From: Deltaproteobacteria bacterium
GTDB lineage: Bacteria > Myxococcota > B64-G9
Reading direction: 5' to 3'
Assembly (NCBI GenBank): GCA_030591745.1
Contig: JAUVAM010000133.1
Span: 1 to 8,059 of the forward strand
Length of the DNA: 8,059 nucleotides
The notes beneath the pieces are model-generated. The model did no database searches and was not told the DNA's origin. It was given only the letters and a program-made list of their open reading frames with translations. How positions within the stretch are numbered: position 1 is the stretch's first letter; every line of letters begins with the position of its first letter. This document shows positions 1 to 5,189 of this stretch, piece by piece. A program made the translations under genes and the position numbers.

Positions 1-753
1 AGAGACAAGGCGGGTGAGCGCTCTTCGGTGGATCGCCACGATCCCGATCTGCACATCTTTTTGCATCTGAAAAAAAATCGGGCCACGGTTTATCTGGACC
101 TGGCAGGGGAATCGCTGCACAAGCGAGGCTATCGAAAAAAAACGTCCCGTGCCCCGCTGAAAGAAAGCCTGGCCGCCTCCCTGCTGCGCTTGAGCCGATG
201 GGACCGCCGACGGCCCTTCGTCGATCCCATGTGTGGCTCGGGCACCATCGCCATCGAAGCCGCCCTCTGGTCACGACGGGTGGCACCCGGTCTATCCCGG
301 GAGCATTTCGGCTTTGAGCGCTGGCCAAACCATGATGAGAGCGCAAAGAAAAAAATGGCCGAATTGCGCGAACAGGCCCAGGCGCAAGCCATCACGGAGG
401 GTCCGGACATCTTTGCTTCCGATATAGACGCCGAGGCCATCGACGCCGCCTTTCGCAATGCACAAGCCGCCGGCGCCCAGGTGGAGTTCACCCAGGCCTC
501 GGTCTTCGATCTCAAGCCTTTGGGCCCCGCCGGCATGATCGTGACCAACCCGCCTTACGGCAAACAGATCGATACCGACGCGGAGTTCTATACGCGGCTG
601 GGTCAAACCTTCCAGAAACTCAAAAACCATCGCATCGGCATCCTTCTGGCCGACCGCAAATTCGAACGGGCCATGGGACTGGAACAAGAGCGATATCAAC
701 TCTTGTTCAACGGCGACATCCAATGCAGCCTGGGCAGCTATGAAATCGAGTGA
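1..753 (+). CDS. rlmL: RlmL-like THUMP class I SAM-dependent rRNA (guanine-N2) methyltransferase, 5'-truncated
   Basis: The reading frame is open from the first base of the window, so the gene begins upstream; the GTG at 28 is an internal codon and the visible part is 250 codons. The first ~45 residues look like the end of a THUMP RNA-binding domain (ERSSVDRHDPDLHIF, then DLAGESLHKRGYR, a strongly conserved stretch of COG0116). A Rossmann methyltransferase domain follows: SAM-binding motif I DPMCGSGTIAIEAA at about residues 75-88 of the visible part, an acidic motif around ASDIDAEAI, and catalytic motif IV NPPYG at 183-187, typical of N-methylation of guanine or adenine. Family knowledge: the E. 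coli RlmL half of RlmKL makes m2G2445 in 23S rRNA. This protein ends after one methyltransferase domain, so it is a stand-alone form without an RlmK fusion. Exact target base is inferred. The end overlaps the transporter gene by 14 nt, suggesting co-transcription. Confidence 0.88.
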   Translation, partial: RDKAGERSSVDRHDPDLHIFLHLKKNRATVYLDLAGESLHKRGYRKKTSRAPLKESLAASLLRLSRWDRRRPFVDPMCGSGTIAIEAALWSRRVAPGLSREHFGFERWPNHDESAKKKMAELREQAQAQAITEGPDIFASDIDAEAIDAAFRNAQAAGAQVEFTQASVFDLKPLGPAGMIVTNPPYGKQIDTDAEFYTRLGQTFQKLKNHRIGILLADRKFERAMGLEQERYQLLFNGDIQCSLGSYEIE

Positions 754-2167
754 ACGCCAGCTGAAAACCTGGCGCCAGTGGCTCTATGCCGGCGGCAACT
801 TCGGGGTGACCTTCAGCCCCACGGTGGTGGCCGCTTGGCTGGGCTATTTTTACACCGGCCGCGAAAACCCGGACGGCACGCCCCATCTCCTGGTGGGCGC
901 GGGCCTCTTCGGCCTCATCTGGTTCGCCTGCAACGCCATAAACGGCATCACCGATCCGGTGGTGGGCTACCTGAGCGACCGCACCCGATCCCGATTCGGA
1001 CGGCGCAAACCCTGGGTGGCGGTGGGTGCCCCATTGCTGGCCCTGAGCTTTTTCTTTCTCTGGATGCCTCCTGACCCATCCGGCCCAAGCACGGCCAACG
1101 CAGTAAACCTGACAGTGGCCTTGTTCTTTTTCTGGTTCTTCTTCACCGTGGTGGTCGCCCCTTATCTGTCCTTGCTGCCCGACATCACGCCCTTTGACGG
1201 CGAGCGGGTGCGCATCTCCGCCTTCATGGGCATCTTCGAGGTATTGGGCACCGTGGGCGGCAACTTGCTGCCGCCTCTGCTCGCCGCTTTGCTGGTCACC
1301 GGCCTCGGCCCCTTCGGCAACGGCTATCAGGTCATGGCCTTCACGGGCGGGCTGCTGCTCATTCTCTTCTTCTTCATCAGCATCCTGTCCGTACGCGAAC
1401 GCCACGCCGACCAGGCAGGGGCCCCTGCCGGACCCCATAAATCCGCCGTAAAAAACGCCCTCAGCGAATTCGCCTCCACCTTCCGTCTGCCGGCCTTCCG
1501 CCCCTACGTCTTTGGCGTGGGCTTTTACCGCATGGCCATCGCCACCACCGTCTTCATCGCGCCCTTCATCTCCACCAAAATACTGGGTGCCGGCATCCCG
1601 ACTGAAGCGGAGGTCGCCTTCCTGAATCTGCTGGGCGCGGTGAACGAGGCCGGGCTTATCAACTGGGAACTTGCGGCCGGATACTTGATGATGGTGGTCC
1701 TGATGGGCGCGGCCCTCTTTTTTCCCTTGGTCAGTTACTTGGTCAAGCGCTGGGGCAAACAGCGGCTCTTCGTCTTGGCTCTCGTCTGCTTCGGCCTGAT
1801 CACCATCGGCATGGCCTTCATCGGTCTGTTGCCACAACCCGCGCCCCTCTTTCAGGCCTTGGCGCTATTCGGCCTGGCGGCCTTTCCCGTCGCCATCGCC
1901 ATGGTGGTCATCCGACCCATCTTGGCCGATGTGATCGACGCGGACGAAGAGATGACCGGCCGCCGCCGCGAAGGCGTGTACAACGGCATGGAAGGTCTGA
2001 TCATGAAAGTGGCCACGGGCTTGGGTCCGCTGACTGCCGGATGGCTCTTTGCCGCCTTCGGCGCCTCGACCACGGAAAACCTGGGCGTGCGACTCTGCGG
2101 CCCGGTGGCTGGATGTTGTTTATTGGTGGCGGCAGGCGCCTTCATGCGCTACCCCATCAAGAAATAG
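740..2167 (+). CDS. GPH-family (MelB-like) sugar:cation symporter, MFS fold
   Basis: A 475-residue protein with about 12 hydrophobic segments, the usual length for glycoside-pentoside-hexuronide:cation symporters of the inner membrane. Hallmarks seen: WLYAGGNFG in helix 1; TDPVVGYLSDRTRSRFGRRK (residues 71-90), the helix 2 / loop 2-3 signature of the family; and in the second half ADVIDADEEMTGRRREG (396-412), the equivalent central-loop motif. From memory of MelB, its cation-site Asp59 corresponds to D72 here, while MelB Asp55 aligns with N68, so cation coupling may differ. The substrate cannot be read from sequence; sugars or glycosides are typical. An unusually long loop around 277-315 precedes helix 8. 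The ATG lies inside the methyltransferase gene (14-nt overlap) with no clear Shine-Dalgarno, so translational coupling is likely; this start leaves the proper short cytoplasmic N-terminus. Family assignment is firm, substrate unknown. Confidence 0.9.
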   Translation: MKSSERQLKTWRQWLYAGGNFGVTFSPTVVAAWLGYFYTGRENPDGTPHLLVGAGLFGLIWFACNAINGITDPVVGYLSDRTRSRFGRRKPWVAVGAPLLALSFFFLWMPPDPSGPSTANAVNLTVALFFFWFFFTVVVAPYLSLLPDITPFDGERVRISAFMGIFEVLGTVGGNLLPPLLAALLVTGLGPFGNGYQVMAFTGGLLLILFFFISILSVRERHADQAGAPAGPHKSAVKNALSEFASTFRLPAFRPYVFGVGFYRMAIATTVFIAPFISTKILGAGIPTEAEVAFLNLLGAVNEAGLINWELAAGYLMMVVLMGAALFFPLVSYLVKRWGKQRLFVLALVCFGLITIGMAFIGLLPQPAPLFQALALFGLAAFPVAIAMVVIRPILADVIDADEEMTGRRREGVYNGMEGLIMKVATGLGPLTAGWLFAAFGASTTENLGVRLCGPVAGCCLLVAAGAFMRYPIKK

Positions 2168-2172
2168 AGGAG
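2168..2172 (+). promoter_or_regulatory. Ribosome binding site AGGAG for the TTG start at 2180
   Basis: AGGAG follows directly after the TAG stop of the symporter and sits 7 nt before a TTG codon. It decides the start: TTG at 2180 gives a complete signal peptide, whereas the next in-frame ATG (codon 13) would remove most of it. Confidence 0.75.
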
Positions 2173-2179
2173 CGAAAAC

Positions 2180-3007
2180 TTGCGAGCAAAGACTCTAATT
2201 ATCCTTGTCCTTTGTATGAGCTTTGGTTCCCAGGCCCTGGCTCAAAAGACCGCCGAACCGGCTGGCACGGACGCAAAAAAGGCCTTACCCGCCAAACAGA
2301 ACAAGATCCGCTTCCGTCCCACCCGGGCTCAGCAAGACAAACCCCGGGTGCGCAAGGCCCGCGAACGAAGGACAGAAGACATCCGCAAAATCTTCACCGA
2401 AGCGGGTCTTGACTACCCCCCCGGCCAGGTCTTGATGCGGGTCTTCAAAAACGAAGATGTCGTCGAACTCTGGGCCCGCCCCAGGCGCAGCCAGGTCTTC
2501 GTGCACCTGAAGGACTACCAAATTTGCATGCGCTCCGGTGAGTTGGGACCCAAACGGCAACGCGGCGATGATCAAGTCCCCGAAGGTTTCTATCACATCA
2601 GCGCCTACAACGGCTGGTCCAGCTACTTGCTCTCCATGCTGGTCAGCTACCCCAATCGCTCGGACAGGCTGCGCAAAACATCCCGGGACGGGGGCGGCAG
2701 CATCTGCATCCACGGCAACTGCGTCACCATCGGCTGCGTCCCCCTGACCGACCGATGGATTGAAGAGCTCTACCTCATCTGCCTGGACACGGCGGTGCAT
2801 TCGGGCAAACGCACCCTGGCTCACCTGTTTCCCGGCCGCTTGACCGGCAAAGGGTGGGAAAAACTCCAGAAGGACTTCGCCGACAAGCCGGCGCTGATCA
2901 ACTTTTGGAAAGAACTCAAGGTGGGTTACGACATGTTCGAAGAAAGCGGCAAGATGCCGCGCATGTGGTTCAACAAAAAAGGCGCCTATCGATTCAAAGC
3001 CCGGTGA
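2180..3007 (+). CDS. Secreted YafK/DpaA-type L,D-transpeptidase (YkuD) family protein
   Basis: A 275-residue exported protein. Residues 1-21 form a Sec signal peptide (basic start, LIILVLC core, SQALA-QK signal peptidase I site). A basic, low-complexity linker (about 22-65) precedes the YkuD domain (about 80-195). The catalytic motif is IHGNCVTIGCV with H178 and nucleophile C186 (HGxxxx[ST]xGC). The upstream SGELGPKRQRGDDQVPEGF stretch is characteristic of the YafK subgroup (COG3034) rather than of ordinary Ldt enzymes. Family knowledge: such enzymes act on meso-diaminopimelate linkages in periplasmic peptidoglycan; E. coli YafK (DpaA/LdtF) releases Braun lipoprotein from the wall rather than making crosslinks. 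Whether this one cuts or joins is not decidable here. Start is TTG with a good Shine-Dalgarno; it follows the symporter by 12 nt and is probably in the same transcript. C181 beside the active site is an extra cysteine within the motif. Confidence 0.87.
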   Translation: MRAKTLIILVLCMSFGSQALAQKTAEPAGTDAKKALPAKQNKIRFRPTRAQQDKPRVRKARERRTEDIRKIFTEAGLDYPPGQVLMRVFKNEDVVELWARPRRSQVFVHLKDYQICMRSGELGPKRQRGDDQVPEGFYHISAYNGWSSYLLSMLVSYPNRSDRLRKTSRDGGGSICIHGNCVTIGCVPLTDRWIEELYLICLDTAVHSGKRTLAHLFPGRLTGKGWEKLQKDFADKPALINFWKELKVGYDMFEESGKMPRMWFNKKGAYRFKAR

Positions 3008-3013
3008 TGGACA

Positions 3014-3577
3014 TCATTCATCGTCAGCGAAAACCTTGCGAACCGCTTGGGCAAAACAATCGAGGACCCGACGACTGTCCGGATCACTGCATCGGGCATC
3101 AAAACCTTTCACCAGGGATTCGTAATACCAGCGCTGCATTTCCTTGGGGCTGTTAAAACGCTCCCAGACTTTTTCACCATCTCGACCCTGATCCGCCGCG
3201 ATGGAGCGGATGTTGTCGAGCTTATCGGCCAACTCCACCCAGATGGCCTCGTCGGAGGCTGAGGCGATGCCGTTGATGGTGGCAAGCTTGCGCGCTTTCC
3301 AGTCGGCACTCTTGTCCTCTTCGCTGACCTCGGCAACCAGGGCGGCCACCTCCTGACCGAAGGCCTCCTCCAACTGGTCATAGCTGCATTCCGTGTCCTC
3401 CAAAACATCGTGCAAAAGGCCGGCCACCACAACCCGGCTATTCTGCCCCGCTTCAATGAGGATGCGAGCGACGCTCATGGGGTGGATGATGTAGGGCAAA
3501 CGTGTCTGTTTGCGATACTGGCCCGCATGGGCGTGGGCCGCGAACTCGATGGCTCGGAATACGGATTGATCGGACAT
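3014..3577 (-). CDS. Small alarmone hydrolase, Mesh1-like HD-domain (p)ppGpp 3'-pyrophosphohydrolase
   Basis: A 187-residue protein made almost entirely of an HD_4 domain, like the hydrolase domain of RelA/SpoT but without synthetase, TGS or ACT regions. Visible motifs: YRKQTRLPYIIHP (R22, K23, H32), LLHDVLED (H56, D57, E60, D61) and ELADKLDN (D118, N122). The spacing matches the human Mesh1 metal ligands H35/H61/D62/D122 and catalytic E65/D66/N126, recalled from the family, so all expected active-site residues are present. Predicted role: Mn-dependent removal of the 3' diphosphate of ppGpp, in the cytosol; Mesh1 relatives have also been reported to act on NADPH. Start ATG at 3577 has AAGGGGG (3587-3593, minus-strand reading) 9 nt upstream. 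It is transcribed away from the lipoprotein operon and ends 6 nt from the YafK-like gene stop. The last ~35 residues are beyond the core domain. Confidence 0.87.
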   Translation of the reverse strand: MSDQSVFRAIEFAAHAHAGQYRKQTRLPYIIHPMSVARILIEAGQNSRVVVAGLLHDVLEDTECSYDQLEEAFGQEVAALVAEVSEEDKSADWKARKLATINGIASASDEAIWVELADKLDNIRSIAADQGRDGEKVWERFNSPKEMQRWYYESLVKGFDARCSDPDSRRVLDCFAQAVRKVFADDE

Positions 3578-3605
3578 TGAATGCAGCCCCCTTTTTGAGC
3601 ATTAG

Positions 3606-3614
3606 AATATAGCA
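3606..3614 (-). promoter_or_regulatory. Candidate extended -10 promoter for the HD hydrolase gene
   Basis: Read on the minus strand this is TGCTATATT, an extended -10 element (TGn plus TATATT, one mismatch to TATAAT). It would start transcription near 3599, leaving a leader of about 20 nt before the ATG at 3577. No good -35 sits at 16-18 nt; a TTGACT lies at 23 nt, too far. The palindrome at 3629-3648 would cover roughly -30 to -49. Confidence 0.45.
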
Positions 3615-3628
3615 GACCCTTCCGTCCT

Positions 3629-3648
3629 ATGATAAGTCAATTTATCAT
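3629..3648. promoter_or_regulatory. Palindrome ATGATAA-N6-TTATCAT, possible operator in the divergent promoter region
   Basis: Two perfect 7-bp arms (3629-3635 and 3642-3648) separated by GTCAAT form a 20-bp dyad in the 83-nt region between the divergent hydrolase and lipoprotein genes. It is AT-rich inside a GC-rich window and ends just before the Shine-Dalgarno of the lipoprotein gene. It could bind a dimeric regulator of either or both genes, or form a weak hairpin in the lipoprotein leader. Its left part contains TATGAT (3628-3633), a -10-like hexamer for the + strand, but without a good -35. Confidence 0.45.
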
Positions 3649-3649
3649 T

Positions 3650-3654
3650 GGAGG
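3650..3654 (+). promoter_or_regulatory. Ribosome binding site GGAGG for the TTG start at 3661
   Basis: GGAGG with a 6-nt spacer to TTG. It supports this start, which yields a complete lipoprotein signal peptide with the lipobox cysteine at residue 20. Confidence 0.75.
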
Positions 3655-3660
3655 TTTATT

Positions 3661-4698
3661 TTGCATCGAATTGCACTGCTCCTGACCCCGCTGCTCATGT
3701 CATCGATCTTGGGCGGCTGCCTGTTTTCCACCAAGACCGACAAGTTGGTGCAGCAGGTGCGCATCAGCACGGATCCCAGCCGAGGCTATGTTTGGCAACT
3801 GGAAGACGGAAAGAAAAAGCCCCTGGGTTATGCCCCCACCAACCTGAGGGTGCCCTATGAATCCACCACGGAAGGAATCAACCCCGCATGGTGGTGGACC
3901 AGCATCGGCTTGGCGAGTGCGGCCAGCGCGACCTCGGGCATATTCGGGTACGGCACGACCGACAACGAAGCAGCCAAATACGCCTTCTACGGATCGCTGG
4001 GTGTGGCCCTGGGCAGCATGCTGGTCTTTTACTTCATCGACGCCAGCCTGAAGGCCAAAGGCAGCACCCTCTCTGAGTCCCGGGAAATTCAGCTCATCGC
4101 GGCTCGGGATGGCTATTTGGAACAGAAAGCAACCTTGACCGTACCCAGCAAGCAGCGTTCCCTGCGCATCGCCCTGCCCCCGGATCCCGACAAGGCCCAC
4201 CTCCGCGCCAAGATCAAGCCCAGGCAGCCCAAACTTCGTTCGAAGCCGATCGTGACCCCCGCCGTGACTCCTGCCGGCCCCAAGCCCATCGTGGCCGTCT
4301 TTGATGTCCGGGATGAATCCAAACGCTTTAAAAAGAATGTCACCGAGCAGCTCACCGAGTATCTGGCCGCCAGCCTGACCGCCACCGGGCGGTTCCAGGT
4401 CGTGCCACGAGATCAACTGCGCAAACGCCTGTCACAGGAGAAACGAGCAAGCTATCGAAAGTGTTACGACGAAAGCTGCCAGCTCGAAATGGGCAAAGCC
4501 CTGGCCGCCGAAAAAACCCTGACGACCAAGCTGCTCAGGGTGGGTGATCGCTGCGCCATCGTGGCCACCCTTTATGATCTAAAAACCGAGACCACCGACA
4601 AGTCAGCACTGGAAAAAACCAACTGCTCAGCCAACGAGCTGATGGAACTGATGGACAAGATCACCAAGACCTTGGCCCAAACGGGAGACACACGATGA
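3661..4698 (+). CDS. Lipoprotein with split PEGA-like module, two membrane helices and a C-terminal FlgO/TolB-N-like domain
   Basis: A 345-residue protein, first gene of a coupled operon. Residues 1-20 are a lipoprotein signal ending in the lipobox LGGC (C20). Residues ~32-65 (VRISTDPSRGYVW, then LGYAPTNLRVPYES) look like the first strands of a PEGA domain. Two hydrophobic segments follow (about 77-98 and 106-128), the first preceded by three Trp. Next comes a typical PEGA ending (RDGYLEQKATLTVPS, LRIALPP; ~152-178), then a Pro/Lys-rich linker. The C-terminal domain (~210-340) starts KPIVAVFDVRD and contains LTEYLAASLTATGRFQVV, the strand-helix-strand pattern of FlgO/TolB-N/CsgG-related envelope proteins, with cysteines C268, C273, C298 and C322 that could form two disulfides. 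Such C-terminal domains recur, to my knowledge, in deltaproteobacterial envelope proteins with no assigned function. Likely periplasmic face of a membrane. The start is TTG with a strong Shine-Dalgarno; the stop overlaps the next ATG by 4 nt. Confidence 0.78.
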   Translation: MHRIALLLTPLLMSSILGGCLFSTKTDKLVQQVRISTDPSRGYVWQLEDGKKKPLGYAPTNLRVPYESTTEGINPAWWWTSIGLASAASATSGIFGYGTTDNEAAKYAFYGSLGVALGSMLVFYFIDASLKAKGSTLSESREIQLIAARDGYLEQKATLTVPSKQRSLRIALPPDPDKAHLRAKIKPRQPKLRSKPIVTPAVTPAGPKPIVAVFDVRDESKRFKKNVTEQLTEYLAASLTATGRFQVVPRDQLRKRLSQEKRASYRKCYDESCQLEMGKALAAEKTLTTKLLRVGDRCAIVATLYDLKTETTDKSALEKTNCSANELMELMDKITKTLAQTGDTR

Positions 4699-5189
4699 CC
4701 AAACCCAAACGAGTCAAGCTGGAAGAATACTTAGACGACTATGCCTACACGGACGAGAGTCACATCCGCAAAGACGGCGACACGATTTGGGTACCCGATG
4801 TCTATTGCCACAACGGGCACAGCCTGATGGTCCACGGCATGCTCTTCGACGGCAAGCCCGCCATCCACCTCCGTGGCGAAGTCGGCGGCGAGGGCGGACC
4901 CCGCAAGGACTTCTATCTCTCCCCAATCGTTGGCGATGATCGAAAAAAAGGCCACGAGCTGCCCGACGGAACCAAGGTGCACATGCTCTGTCCCATCTGC
5001 AAAGAGCCACTGCGCGAATTGATTCCCTGCACCTGCCGAGTGGGCGCTCACCGCTATGCCATCTACCTGACACCCGATCCCAACGAACTGGGCGCCATCG
5101 GCATCTGCGAAGTCTACGGCTGCCCCCAAAGCTTCGTCAGCGATGACGGCGAGCTGGTCTTCGAGCGGATCGTGGACTCACATGACTAA
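4695..5189 (+). CDS. Hypothetical Cys/His-rich protein, probable metal binding
   Basis: A 164-residue protein without signal peptide or membrane helix, so probably cytoplasmic even though both neighbours are lipoproteins. I do not recognise a family. Potential metal ligands are grouped: C38 and H42 (YCHNGHSL), C99 and C102 (LCPICKEPL, a zinc-knuckle CPxC), C112 and C114 (PCTC), and C138 and C143 (ICEVYGC). The pattern suggests one or two zinc ribbons. The first ~30 residues are charged, and a Gly-rich patch lies at 61-69 (GEVGGEGGP). The ATG sits in the ATGA overlap with the preceding gene, with GGGAG (4683-4687) 7 nt upstream; the TAA overlaps the next gene by 8 nt, so all three are probably co-translated. 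Function unknown; a dedicated chaperone, regulator or modification factor for the flanking lipoproteins is conceivable but speculative. Confidence 0.75.
   Translation: MTKPKRVKLEEYLDDYAYTDESHIRKDGDTIWVPDVYCHNGHSLMVHGMLFDGKPAIHLRGEVGGEGGPRKDFYLSPIVGDDRKKGHELPDGTKVHMLCPICKEPLRELIPCTCRVGAHRYAIYLTPDPNELGAIGICEVYGCPQSFVSDDGELVFERIVDSHD

Noticed and set aside
707..1837. 376-codon open frame on the minus strand opposite the symporter
   Set aside because: The product is a Gly/Gln/Glu/His-rich string without hydrophobic core or motifs, as expected from the antisense of a membrane protein gene in GC-rich DNA; the + strand gene is unambiguous.
3595..3633. TTGAGC and TATGAT as a sigma-70 promoter for the lipoprotein operon
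   Set aside because: The spacing is 27 nt, far from the 16-18 nt needed; no reliable + strand promoter could be assigned.
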